Assembly (NCBI GenBank): GCA_903862255.1
Contig: CAIOXK010000008.1
Coordinates: 1 to 33,618 of the forward strand
Reading direction: 5' to 3'
Length of the DNA: 33,618 bases
Source: Candidatus Nomurabacteria bacterium
GTDB taxonomy: Bacteria > Patescibacteriota > Minisyncoccia > Phycocordibacterales > UBA9973
Shown: positions 1-8,380 of the stretch, one piece after another
How the letters are laid out: each line of letters starts with the position of its first letter
Position numbering within the stretch: the first letter of the stretch is position 1
Translations under genes and position numbers: made by a program
The notes under the pieces: generated by a model
Databases searched by the model: none
The model's input: only the letters and a program-made list of their open reading frames with translations
What the model was told of the DNA's origin: nothing

Positions 1-63
1 CTGTTTTGAAATTGCCATAATATTTTTTGTTGTTAATAATTCCCTTTTACAGGAGTGCAGAGA

Positions 64-106
64 TAAAAAAGATTTAGGTAGGAATTATGCCTTTCGGCGG
101 CCTACT
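64..106 (-). terminator. Probable rho-independent terminator after the cupredoxin-like gene pair
   Basis: Read on the minus strand, GTAGG (102-106 region) pairs with CCTAC (78-82). A second small stem GCC/GGC lies inside, and a run of six T follows (plus-strand A run at 65-70). It lies about 85 bases downstream of the stop codon of the minus-strand gene ending at 189. The stem is not perfect, so strength is uncertain. Confidence 0.5.
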
Positions 107-188
107 GTCTTCAATCCACACGCTGATACTGTACCAGATTTTCTTCAAAACGCAATCCCACTTCGCCAAGGCTTCGCGGGACGCGGCC
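107..188 (-). other. GC-rich 3' flank with a CGCG-GGA-CGCG hairpin and two open frames
   Basis: Directly after the TAG stop at 189-191 the minus strand carries the hairpin CGCG/CGCG at 175-185, then 25 sense codons in the frame of the upstream gene before TGA. The next frame is open even longer, into the terminator. The composition is more GC-rich than the genes around it. It could be a short dispersed repeat carried at a gene end, or remnant coding sequence. No function is claimed. Confidence 0.35.
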
Positions 189-686
189 CTACTGTACAGC
201 TATTAATGCAACTGCTTGCACTGAATCACAAGTCACAGCAAATGTGCCAGGATTGTTAAATGAAGCCAAAATATAGTCAAATGGCGCAATAGTATATGTA
301 CGCGGACCAATAATCACATTGCGTTGCCAACGAGATTCGTTATCAAACATTAATACGGTTTTTTGCGGAATGGCAGTAGTTACAGGCTGGGCTCGGCAAT
401 TGGCATCCAATTGTACTACTCTGCCAGCATAAGTAATGAGCGCTTCATCGCGTGACATTGAAGCCGTTGCCCCTGCGCCTGAAACCTCACGTAAGGTGTC
501 ATATTGACCAGCATCATTATGAACAGAATCTTTACGATCAGCACTGGTCACCTGTTGTGGTTCTGGAAGAAAGACTATAGGGTTGCGGAAATAGATATGA
601 TTATATTTCAGCACAAAAAAGAGACCGATTGCTACCACAGCAACAATGCCAATGATACTATTCGATCTCTTTTTTAAGAATTGCAT
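189..686 (-). CDS. Membrane-anchored cupredoxin-like protein, degenerate metal site (paralog A)
   Basis: A 165-aa protein with a short basic N-terminus, one hydrophobic helix at about residues 10-27 (signal anchor), a polar linker to about 80, and a C-terminal beta-rich domain of about 75 residues. That domain resembles the second half of small blue-copper proteins: the stretch VLMFDNESRWQRNVIIG sits where cupredoxins have N-x-x-x-x-H, and GTFAVTCDS sits where they have GxYxxxC. The first His is replaced by Arg, and the distal His and Met are absent, so copper binding is unlikely. A second Cys (DANC) upstream could form a disulfide with the CDS cysteine. It is the downstream member of a tandem pair, starting 7 bases after the stop of paralog B, with no Shine-Dalgarno sequence. 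The fold is inferred from spacing and motifs only. Confidence 0.7.
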   Translation of the reverse strand: MQFLKKRSNSIIGIVAVVAIGLFFVLKYNHIYFRNPIVFLPEPQQVTSADRKDSVHNDAGQYDTLREVSGAGATASMSRDEALITYAGRVVQLDANCRAQPVTTAIPQKTVLMFDNESRWQRNVIIGPRTYTIAPFDYILASFNNPGTFAVTCDSVQAVALIAVQ

Positions 687-693
687 ATGGATA

Positions 694-1173
694 TTACTTT
701 ACAGTAATAGTCGCAGCCTTTGCATTAGTATCACAACTCACTACTTGAACGTTAGAAGTTGCAATCTTTGCTGTCTTATAATGATGAGCTCCGATTTTTA
801 CACCAGATGCACCGCCAACAGAAATAGTGTGTTCTACATCGCTATTGTTAGCCAAAAGTACAGTTGAACCGAGAGCTTGAATATGATCTGTAGGAGTAGC
901 CTTACAATCAGCACCAAACACAATCAAACGGCCGCTATATTGAGCAAGCATTGCTTCCCAAGCACTTTGCCCAGCATCGCCTCCTTTTGTTTTGGTAGTA
1001 ACAGTAGTAGGCACGGTCACTGCTGCAGTATCTGCAATAGGAGCAGCACCCTGCTTACGAAAATGAGGAACTGCGATCGCCAAAGCGATTACTACCACAA
1101 TGGCAATACCAGCAATGATAAGATATTTATTATTACTTTTATCTGACGAGTTCTTTTGATTGTTTTGTGACAT
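694..1173 (-). CDS. Membrane-anchored cupredoxin-like protein (paralog B)
   Basis: A 159-aa protein starting MSQNNQ. A start six codons upstream at 1191 is possible in frame but would lie inside the promoter. The polar, charged N-terminus is followed by one membrane helix at about 18-37, a Thr/Val-rich linker, and a domain from about 85 with VLLANNSDVEHTISVGG and VQVVSCDTNAKAATITVK. This matches the cupredoxin pattern better than its neighbour because the first His of the copper site (EHT) is present, as is the Cys. The C-terminal His and Met ligands are still missing. The GADC/VSCD cysteine pair is shared with paralog A. The -10 element lies 8 bases before this ATG, so the transcript is probably leaderless and also covers paralog A. 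Confidence 0.72.
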   Translation of the reverse strand: MSQNNQKNSSDKSNNKYLIIAGIAIVVVIALAIAVPHFRKQGAAPIADTAAVTVPTTVTTKTKGGDAGQSAWEAMLAQYSGRLIVFGADCKATPTDHIQALGSTVLLANNSDVEHTISVGGASGVKIGAHHYKTAKIATSNVQVVSCDTNAKAATITVK

Positions 1174-1181
1174 ATGCCGAT

Positions 1182-1190
1182 ATTGTACCA
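1182..1190 (-). promoter_or_regulatory. Extended -10 promoter TGGTACAAT
   Basis: On the minus strand TGGTACAAT ends 8 bases before the ATG at 1173. A weak -35 (TCTACA) lies 16 bases upstream. The same motif with the same 8-base spacing precedes the AI-2E transporter gene (31575-31583). A start site 7-8 bases after the hexamer would fall on or next to the ATG. Confidence 0.6.
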
Positions 1191-1244
1191 TGATTCGAAT
1201 ATTTGTAGAGGCGTGGATAAACTATACAAAATAGAAAATTATTA

Positions 1245-1250
1245 TATAAT
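1245..1250 (+). promoter_or_regulatory. -10 element TATAAT of the plus-strand glycan operon
   Basis: A perfect TATAAT lies only 6 bases before the ATG at 1257, with a weak TATACA at 1223-1228 as -35. There is no room for a ribosome binding site, so initiation on a leaderless or nearly leaderless mRNA is expected. It is divergent from the promoter of the cupredoxin-like pair. Confidence 0.6.
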
Positions 1251-1256
1251 AATGCC

Positions 1257-2534
1257 ATGTTGCAGCATCAGCGCACTATCCTCTTCTTGGGAGATCTCCT
1301 TTCTCTGATTATCAGTTTCATATTGATGGTTGTTATTCGTTTCGACTTCACCACTCAACGTATCTTTATTGACCAACAAGCAGTACTCTTCGGGTGGCTC
1401 TTCACTCTTTGGCTCATTATCTTTTTTGTATTTGATCTCTATAACCTTCGCCGCATCAACCCAAACCCTCGCAATATCGGATTACTTATCACTAGTATGG
1501 TCACCAACATATTACTTGGGGTTGCTTTCTTCTATATTTTTTCTGTGCAAGGTATTTCACCAAAGACTAACCTTTTAATCATTAGCATTTTTTCATTCAT
1601 ATTATTAATAGTGTGGCGTCGCTTGTTTTACCACCTCTTCACAGTACGCTTCACTCGCACTATCGCTACAATCGGTACTAGTCCTCTGATTGGAGAATTG
1701 CAAAATGAACTACAAAAGAACCCCCACTTTGGTGAGCACATTATCCACTGGAACAATATAAGTGAAGTAAATAACAAATACACTGTGGATATTTTGATCG
1801 CGGAACATACTGACCCTCAAAAACTTCTCACTATTGCTAAGAGTCTTTCTGCTGAAGTACTTACTCTTGGCGAAGCATACGAAACATTCTTTGCTAAAAT
1901 CCCTCTTTCATTAATTACTGACGAAAAAGCAATCGAACTAATGACCCGCCATGAAAGTCGAGCGGTGCATATTATATATCGTGCAGTAGAAATTCTTTTT
2001 GCAATAACAATACTTATCATTACATCACCGTTTATGCTTATAGCTATAATCGCGCGACTTATTGAAGACGGTCATCCGATTTTTTTTAATCATGATCGGA
2101 TTGGCAAAAACGGCAAAGTATTTACTGTATACAAACTTCGTTCAATGATCAAAAACGCTGAGAAATCCGGGGCTGTATGGGCAGATCAACAAGATCCTCG
2201 CATTACAACGCTTGGTAAAATCCTTCGTAAGACTCATATCGATGAAGTGCCTCAAATGTGGAATATCATCAAAGGTGATATTGCCCTTGTAGGACCACGC
2301 CCTGAACGGCCAGAATTTGTTTCTCAACTTGAAAAAGAAATCCCCTACTACTTCTTGCGCCATACTATCCGCCCTGGATTTACTGGCTGGGCCCAGATCA
2401 AATATCGCTATGCAAGAACGGTAGATGATACAAGAGAAAAGTTTGAATATGATATGTATTATTTAAAAAATGCTAACTCATTACTAGATATCGGCATAAT
2501 ATTAAAAACATTACAGATAATTTTTACTCACTAA
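1257..2534 (+). CDS. Polyprenyl-phosphate hexose-1-phosphate transferase (initiating sugar transferase)
   Basis: A 425-aa membrane protein of the WbaP/WcaJ type. Four predicted membrane helices lie within residues 5-130, then a CoA-binding-like soluble region to about 225, another hydrophobic helix at about 235-260, and the catalytic bacterial sugar transferase domain to the end. The domain shows the family signatures: NHDRIGKNGKVFTVYKLRSM, the catalytic Asp-Glu pair in THIDEVPQMWN, LVGPRPERPEF and RPGFTGWAQI. The enzyme family transfers a sugar-1-phosphate from a UDP-sugar to undecaprenyl phosphate at the cytoplasmic face, starting glycan repeat-unit synthesis. The sugar cannot be told from sequence. 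It is the first gene of a five-gene operon, with the flippase starting 1 base after its stop. Confidence 0.93.
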   Translation: MLQHQRTILFLGDLLSLIISFILMVVIRFDFTTQRIFIDQQAVLFGWLFTLWLIIFFVFDLYNLRRINPNPRNIGLLITSMVTNILLGVAFFYIFSVQGISPKTNLLIISIFSFILLIVWRRLFYHLFTVRFTRTIATIGTSPLIGELQNELQKNPHFGEHIIHWNNISEVNNKYTVDILIAEHTDPQKLLTIAKSLSAEVLTLGEAYETFFAKIPLSLITDEKAIELMTRHESRAVHIIYRAVEILFAITILIITSPFMLIAIIARLIEDGHPIFFNHDRIGKNGKVFTVYKLRSMIKNAEKSGAVWADQQDPRITTLGKILRKTHIDEVPQMWNIIKGDIALVGPRPERPEFVSQLEKEIPYYFLRHTIRPGFTGWAQIKYRYARTVDDTREKFEYDMYYLKNANSLLDIGIILKTLQIIFTH

Positions 2535-2535
2535 T

Positions 2536-3981
2536 ATGGGAAAAGTTAAGGATTTTCTTTTTAAGAATTCATCGACAAAACAAACCATTGCTAAGAATAC
2601 TATCTGGCTTTTTTTGGGTGAAATAGTTGGTAGAGTATTCAAGTTGGGAATAATAGTATTTGCAACAAGACAACTCGGTGTCGAGGGTTGGGGCATTTTC
2701 TCATACGCACTCGCATTTGTGTCTTTGGCATATATTTTTGCAGATATAGGGATTAACACTTTTTTAACAAGAGAGCTCTCTAGTAATGACTCCGATAAAT
2801 ACAAATATCTGTCTGCGGCATTTTTCTTTAAGGTTTTACTCCTATTACTTTCATTGATCGCTTCAATACTAATCATTCCATATTTTGGCTCAGTACCCTT
2901 ACAAATACCTATCATTATTACAATTGCGGTGCTCAATTTTTCAGATTCACTTAGAGAGTTTTTCCTCTCAGCAAATCGTGCCCTTCAAAAAATGGAGCGC
3001 GAAGCATACATAAAAATAGTACTGAGTATAAGTGTAACTGTTTTGGGAACAATATTGCTTATTACGAATCCAACCCCCTTACTACTCTCAATAGCCTATG
3101 CAGTGGGCAGTATCATTGCAACGATCGTAACCATTGCTATGTTGCCAAAAGAATTTCGTTATATGAAATGGAGCTTCCCTTTGTCGTACCTAAAAACAAT
3201 TTTTAATTTTGCATGGCCCTTTATTGCACTAACCATATTTTCAACAGCACTAGTTACCATCGACAGCATAATGTTAGGACAAATGAAGTCAGCAACTGAA
3301 GTCGGTCTTTATTCAGCAGCCCAACGAATCATACAGTTCGCCGCAATCATTCCTATCTATATCGGCATTTCACTATTTCCGCTATTAACAAAAAACAAAC
3401 ATGATGAAGGGGTCCTTGCCGCGATCTTCGAAAAGACATTTGTGTTAGTCCTCGCAATAGGATTGCCACTTTCCATGCTATGTTTTTTGCTTAGTACTAG
3501 TATTATGACTACTCTTTTTGGTACAGCCTTTGCTTCCGGGGGACAGATACTGGCAATCTTAGCGATTGTCATTATTGCTGATTTTTCATACATACTCTTA
3601 AACAATATGGTTTATGTAAAAAACATTCAACGAAAATTTATTATCGCTTCTTTTGTCGGACTAATTCTTAATATTGTAATGAATATGTCTCTTATCCCGA
3701 CATATGGCGCTGTCGGCGCAGCAATTTCAACAACAGCTGCGCAAGTATTAATTATGGTCCTAAACTGGGTACAACTAAAAAGATTTTTCTCATTTAGCAT
3801 AGTGCCGAAACTTGGCATAATTACCATTGCAACAGTACTAATGGCAGTGGTTGTAATAATACTTGTCTTCCTACAGCTGCATTTTATTTTGATTGCATTT
3901 GTAGCAGTACTAGCTTATATTACAATTCTTTACCTACTAAAAGAACCTTCTTTATCAGAATTATTATTACTTTTTAGATAA
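2536..3981 (+). CDS. Wzx-type oligosaccharide flippase
   Basis: A 481-aa integral membrane protein with about 14 hydrophobic segments spread over its full length. The N-terminal part AKNTIWLFLGEIVGRVFKLG and ATRQLGVEGWGIFSYALAF is typical of polysaccharide transporters of the MATE/MurJ superfamily (Wzx/RfbX branch). The family moves undecaprenyl-pyrophosphate-linked repeat units across the inner membrane. Length is normal for Wzx. MurJ itself is less likely, because the protein sits between the initiating transferase and glycosyltransferases. It starts 1 base after the upstream stop and is followed by the GT2 gene after another single base, with no ribosome binding site, so translational coupling is likely. 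Confidence 0.92.
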   Translation: MGKVKDFLFKNSSTKQTIAKNTIWLFLGEIVGRVFKLGIIVFATRQLGVEGWGIFSYALAFVSLAYIFADIGINTFLTRELSSNDSDKYKYLSAAFFFKVLLLLLSLIASILIIPYFGSVPLQIPIIITIAVLNFSDSLREFFLSANRALQKMEREAYIKIVLSISVTVLGTILLITNPTPLLLSIAYAVGSIIATIVTIAMLPKEFRYMKWSFPLSYLKTIFNFAWPFIALTIFSTALVTIDSIMLGQMKSATEVGLYSAAQRIIQFAAIIPIYIGISLFPLLTKNKHDEGVLAAIFEKTFVLVLAIGLPLSMLCFLLSTSIMTTLFGTAFASGGQILAILAIVIIADFSYILLNNMVYVKNIQRKFIIASFVGLILNIVMNMSLIPTYGAVGAAISTTAAQVLIMVLNWVQLKRFFSFSIVPKLGIITIATVLMAVVVIILVFLQLHFILIAFVAVLAYITILYLLKEPSLSELLLLFR

Positions 3982-3982
3982 C

Positions 3983-4753
3983 ATGAAAACTATTAGCATC
4001 TGTATCCCAACACACGAAATGGGAGGACTAGGACATACATTCCTAAGAAAAAGTTTTGAAAAATTAAAAACACAAACATTCAAAGAATTTGATATTGTTG
4101 TTTCTGACCACTCTAAAAATGACGATATAAAAAAGCTCTGTGAAGAATATGCCGACAAGTTCGATGTGCATTATTTTCGGAATACTGAAGGTGTCGGATC
4201 GTCTTCAATAAACATAAACAATGCGATAAAACACGCTAGTGGTAAATTAATCAAAATATTATTCATGGATGATTTCCTTTTTAGCGATACCGCCCTCCAG
4301 GAAATCGTTGATAATTTTGATATGGAAAAAGATCATTGGATGATTACCGCGTGTGAACACTCAAACGACGGAGTGACATATTATCGCCCTTTTTACCCAA
4401 AATATAATAATAAGATTTTTCTAGGCAGAAACACTATTAGTTCTCCTTCTGTTATTACAATCAAGAACGACAACCCTCTTTTTTTTGATGAAAAACTAGT
4501 ATGGCTTATGGATGTAGAATATTACAAAAGATGCTACGATACCTTTGGTAAGCCTAAGATTCTTGATATTATTACTGTCGTAAACGGTACCGGGGACCAC
4601 CAAGGTATTGGAGGATATAAGAGCAGAAATAAAAAGTCTACAAACAAACTCAAATGGAGTGAATATCTCTATGTTTTAGGCAAATATGAAAAAGGGTTCA
4701 ATTATTACTATTACAAATTTACTGGTTTTATAAAAGCACTGATAAAAAATTAA
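3983..4753 (+). CDS. Family 2 glycosyltransferase
   Basis: A 256-aa soluble GT-A fold enzyme. The N-terminus MKTISICIPTHEMGGLG gives the first beta strand, FDIVVSDHS gives the nucleotide-binding strand, and ILFMDDFLF near residue 95 provides the DxD-like metal motif. No membrane helix is visible. The family transfers a sugar from a nucleotide donor to a growing lipid-linked oligosaccharide at the cytoplasmic membrane face. Donor and acceptor cannot be read from the sequence. The C-terminus is rich in Lys, Tyr and Asn. It lies in the plus-strand operon between the flippase and the epimerase. Confidence 0.85.
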   Translation: MKTISICIPTHEMGGLGHTFLRKSFEKLKTQTFKEFDIVVSDHSKNDDIKKLCEEYADKFDVHYFRNTEGVGSSSININNAIKHASGKLIKILFMDDFLFSDTALQEIVDNFDMEKDHWMITACEHSNDGVTYYRPFYPKYNNKIFLGRNTISSPSVITIKNDNPLFFDEKLVWLMDVEYYKRCYDTFGKPKILDIITVVNGTGDHQGIGGYKSRNKKSTNKLKWSEYLYVLGKYEKGFNYYYYKFTGFIKALIKN

Positions 4754-4758
4754 TTTAT

Positions 4759-5760
4759 ATGAAAAAGGTATTAGTTACTGGTATTGCAGGGTTGCTCGGA
4801 TCTCATTTCTCAACACATCTTCTCAATCAAGGGTATGAGGTTATTGGCATAGACAATCTATCTGGCGGATACGAAGACTATATCGACAAACGTATTATCG
4901 AGTCTGGAAATTTTTATAATTTTGACCTACTTCAAGCATCACAACTTGATGAGGTATTCAAAAAACATAACCCTGAATACGTATATCATTTTGCTGCATA
5001 TGCTGCCGAAGGTCTTTCTCCTTTTATTCGAAACTTTAACTACAACAATAACCTTATTAGTTCTATTAATATAATTAATAACTGTATTAATTATAATGTT
5101 AACAAAGTTATTTTTACTTCTTCGATGGCAGTATACGGTATTGGTACACCTCCTTTTACAGAAGATCAGTCCCCAAGCCCTGTTGACCCATACGGTATTG
5201 CAAAATACGCAGTTGAATTAGACCTTGAACAAGCATTTGATCAATTCGGCCTTAAATATAATATTATTCGTCCTCATAATGTGATCGGTACGAAGCAAAA
5301 TATCTGGGACAAATACCGCAACGTAATCGGTATATGGATCCGAGAATCTTTAGCAGGTAACCCTATCACTATATTTGGTGACGGTACTCAGAAGCGAGCA
5401 TTCTCCGATATTCAATTTTATATGAAGCCATTTGAATTATTGATGACTACAAACGACTGCGAAATATTCAATATCGGTGCTGACCACGAATATGAGCTTA
5501 ATGATATTGCAACCCTTGTTCAAAAGATTGCAAATGAGTTTGGATATAATCCTGAAATTAAACACCTAGAACCTCGACATGAAGTAAAAGATGCCTATTG
5601 TAATCACGATAAAGCAAAGAACGCTCTTGGGTTTGAAGACAAGACAAATATCGAATCTACAATACGTGACATGTTTGAATGGGCAGTGAAGCAACCTGTT
5701 CGAGAGACAAAGAAAATGGAATATGAAGTAGAAAAAAACATCTACTCTTTCTGGAAATAA
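4759..5760 (+). CDS. NAD-dependent nucleotide-sugar epimerase/dehydratase
   Basis: A 333-aa extended short-chain dehydrogenase. The Rossmann motif VTGIAGLLGSH gives GxxGxxG at residues 8-14. The catalytic set is Ser in TSSMAVYG (about 122) with Tyr145-x-x-x-Lys149 in YGIAK. NIIRPHNVIG and GDGTQKRAFSDI are substrate-region signatures of the UDP-glucose 4-epimerase/GDP-sugar epimerase group. It probably supplies an epimerised or dehydrated nucleotide sugar to the surrounding transferases. Exact specificity (galactose, uronate or GDP-deoxysugar) cannot be decided. Because a GT11 enzyme and a GT11-like domain are encoded nearby, a role in a GDP-fucose-like branch is possible but unproven. A five-base gap follows the upstream gene. 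Confidence 0.88.
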   Translation: MKKVLVTGIAGLLGSHFSTHLLNQGYEVIGIDNLSGGYEDYIDKRIIESGNFYNFDLLQASQLDEVFKKHNPEYVYHFAAYAAEGLSPFIRNFNYNNNLISSINIINNCINYNVNKVIFTSSMAVYGIGTPPFTEDQSPSPVDPYGIAKYAVELDLEQAFDQFGLKYNIIRPHNVIGTKQNIWDKYRNVIGIWIRESLAGNPITIFGDGTQKRAFSDIQFYMKPFELLMTTNDCEIFNIGADHEYELNDIATLVQKIANEFGYNPEIKHLEPRHEVKDAYCNHDKAKNALGFEDKTNIESTIRDMFEWAVKQPVRETKKMEYEVEKNIYSFWK

Positions 5761-5764
5761 CCAT

Positions 5765-8380
5765 ATGATAGCGACAGAACTCTACAAAGGACAAGGACTC
5801 GGTAACCAGCTCGCCTGCTATGTGGCAACTCGAGTAATTGCACTTGATAGAGGGTTTGAATTTGGCATACACCACCCTGAACGATTTAAGGGGGCTGATT
5901 TTATGATGCTTGATTTTGGAAAGACAGTAACAGGAGGGGGTAATGATATTAAATATTACTATACTGAGAGAAAAACACTTCACCCTATTACCGGTGATGA
6001 TATTCGCCTTTATGATAAAGACCTCGTTACTGTTTTAGATGGCACAAAAATTGATGGACTGATGCAGGATGAACAGTATATTGATCATCGTAAAAACGAA
6101 ATTAGAGCATGGTTAACAGTTGATCCAGCATTTGACTGTTACGACTATTCTGATGAAAATACTTGTGTCATTAATTTTCGAGGTGGAGAATATACTCGCC
6201 ATAACAACTTCTTTCTAACAAAAAAGTACTGGGATGATGCCGTCCGCTATATGATATCAATAAATAAGAATTTTCGTTTTATTGTTATTTCTGACGACCC
6301 GATTACAGCTAAAAAATTCTTTCCACATTATGATGTATTCCATTTTAGTATTGGCAAAGACTATTCGATAATCAAAAATGCTCATTATCTTATATTATCT
6401 AATTCAAGCTTTGCCTGGTTTCCTGCCTGGTTAAATGAAAATCTAAAATTCTGCATTGCTCCAAAGTATTGGGCTCGTCATAATATTTCTGATGGATACT
6501 GGAGCCTAGGATATAACATCACCAGGGGTTGGAATTATATGGACCGCGAGGGAGTATTGTATGACTATGATACTTGTCTTAAAGAATTACAAGCATACAT
6601 AGAAAATCATCCTGACTATTTCCCTACTCCAAAAATTAACAAAAACTTTTTAGTTATATCTAACTATAATAACGATCTGCGGTGGGTACCCGAGTACACT
6701 GATAATTATGTGATTTATAACCATTCAAGCGATAAGTTGGCAATTCCGGATTCTATCGAACCAGCAAAAGTACTGCCGGCACCAAACGTTGGCTACAACA
6801 CATATAATTATTTCACCTTTATTATTGATAATTATGAAAACCTGCCCGACGTAACTATTTTTGCAAAAGGGTGGAGCTTCCCTAGACATGTGCGCCGAGA
6901 GCATTTCGAAAGAGTAATGAATAATGAATGCTTCACACCAATTGAAGACTGGAAGATGCATACACCACGATTCCCAATCGCGTTGTTTTCTGCAAATGGC
7001 GGATATTGTGAATACAATAATAGCTGGTATTTGAAGCACTGGAAAACAAAATATTTTAAAAACTATAACGACTTTATTCGCTATATATACACAGACCCTG
7101 TTATTCCGCTTTATGTTCGATTTGCGCCAGGTGGAGACTATATTGTACCAAGAGCTAATATTCTTAAAATACCAAAACAGGTATATGAAAATATGCGTTT
7201 ATTTATGTCACATTGCCAAGAGCCTGGCGAAACTCATTTAATTGAACGTGCCGTCCACACGCTATGGACCAGTAATTTTGAGATAAATCCTCAGGCATTA
7301 AAACCAGTGGGTGAATATTTTTCAATCCCTAAGAAAACTTTTAAGGAGAAGCTTAAGGCCAGTACCCCAGTAAAAATAAAAAATATTGCTAAGGCAATCA
7401 TCAATAGTACTAAGAATGTCATAACCTATATCAATCAACCAATCGATGCTATTAAAGAGCGTTCGAGAAAAAAACGGTGGCTTTCGGCTAATGAAATTTC
7501 TACATATCGAAAATCTATTAAAATATATGATGCATTTAATTTTTTTAATGAATTAGAAACGTTAGATATCCGACTCAATATTCTTAATGAATATGTTGAT
7601 TATTTTGTCATCGTTGAGTCAACACTCACCCATTCTGGCCAGCCGAAAGAATTATTTTATGAGAAGAATAAACATTTATTTAAAAAGTGTGAAGATAAAA
7701 TACTGCACTATATTATTGATCGGCCGCTAAAAAACTTTGACGACGCCCGAGAGCGCCTGCAAGACCCTGCAATTTCTACTATTGATAAAACTATCTTAAC
7801 CGCAACTCTCACATCCGATAATGTTGGACCAGGTGAAGAAAACTTCTTGCGAGACTTTTATGAAAAAGAGTATATTAAAAAAGTTTTACTGTCCCTAAAT
7901 CTTAGCGATAATGATTTTTGCTATATCTCTGATCTTGATGAAATATGGAACCCTGAAGTAGTAATTGATTATTCAAAAGACGATATCTACAAATACAAAC
8001 AGGATCCTTATATTTATTATCTCAATAATCGCTCAAATGAAGACTGGAGTGGCTGGACAGGAACAATTGCTACTAAATTTAAGAATATAAAAAATAACTG
8101 CCTTAACCATCTTCGCACTAGAACAAAAACAACATATACAGTAATTAAAAATGGTGGTTGGCATTTCAGTTTCCAGGGCGGAACAAATCGCATAAAAACA
8201 AAAATTGAATCATACAGCCATCAAGAGATTAACAATGATGATATTAAGTCTCAGATTGAAGATAGGCTGTCAAAAAATAAAGACGTACGCGGACGGCTAA
8301 TGAAATTTTGGAAAGATGAAAGTACACTTCCTCGATATTTAACTGAGAACAAAGGTAAGTACCCTGGCTTTTTTCGATAA
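5765..8380 (+). CDS. Three-domain glycosyltransferase: GT11-like + DUF3431-like + GT17-like
   Basis: An 871-aa protein with no membrane helix and apparently three catalytic-type modules. Residues 1-280 resemble alpha-1,2-fucosyltransferases (GT11), with KGQGLGNQ at 8-15, NFRGGEY at 137-143 in place of HxRRGDY, and LSNSSFAWFPAWL at 211-223. Residues about 294-505 resemble DUF3431 proteins: VISNYNNDLRWVPEY, NVGYNTYNYFTFIIDNYENL, and FAPGGDYIVPRANIL. A basic linker at 520-575 leads to residues 586-860, which match GT17 enzymes: IYDAFNFFNELETLDIRL, VESTLTHSGQPKEL and the acidic SDLDEI motif. It is the last gene of the plus operon. Its TAA directly abuts the TAA of the opposing GT2 gene. The domains could act in sequence on one acceptor; that is inference. 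Confidence 0.82.
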   Translation: MIATELYKGQGLGNQLACYVATRVIALDRGFEFGIHHPERFKGADFMMLDFGKTVTGGGNDIKYYYTERKTLHPITGDDIRLYDKDLVTVLDGTKIDGLMQDEQYIDHRKNEIRAWLTVDPAFDCYDYSDENTCVINFRGGEYTRHNNFFLTKKYWDDAVRYMISINKNFRFIVISDDPITAKKFFPHYDVFHFSIGKDYSIIKNAHYLILSNSSFAWFPAWLNENLKFCIAPKYWARHNISDGYWSLGYNITRGWNYMDREGVLYDYDTCLKELQAYIENHPDYFPTPKINKNFLVISNYNNDLRWVPEYTDNYVIYNHSSDKLAIPDSIEPAKVLPAPNVGYNTYNYFTFIIDNYENLPDVTIFAKGWSFPRHVRREHFERVMNNECFTPIEDWKMHTPRFPIALFSANGGYCEYNNSWYLKHWKTKYFKNYNDFIRYIYTDPVIPLYVRFAPGGDYIVPRANILKIPKQVYENMRLFMSHCQEPGETHLIERAVHTLWTSNFEINPQALKPVGEYFSIPKKTFKEKLKASTPVKIKNIAKAIINSTKNVITYINQPIDAIKERSRKKRWLSANEISTYRKSIKIYDAFNFFNELETLDIRLNILNEYVDYFVIVESTLTHSGQPKELFYEKNKHLFKKCEDKILHYIIDRPLKNFDDARERLQDPAISTIDKTILTATLTSDNVGPGEENFLRDFYEKEYIKKVLLSLNLSDNDFCYISDLDEIWNPEVVIDYSKDDIYKYKQDPYIYYLNNRSNEDWSGWTGTIATKFKNIKNNCLNHLRTRTKTTYTVIKNGGWHFSFQGGTNRIKTKIESYSHQEINNDDIKSQIEDRLSKNKDVRGRLMKFWKDESTLPRYLTENKGKYPGFFR

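Noticed and set aside
1-188. A tRNA gene near the TTCAATC string on the plus strand
   Set aside because: The bases on both sides do not pair as a T-stem, and no anticodon arm or acceptor stem can be formed.
189-1173. Calling the pair functional copper (cupredoxin) electron carriers
   Set aside because: At least two of the four copper ligands are missing in each protein.
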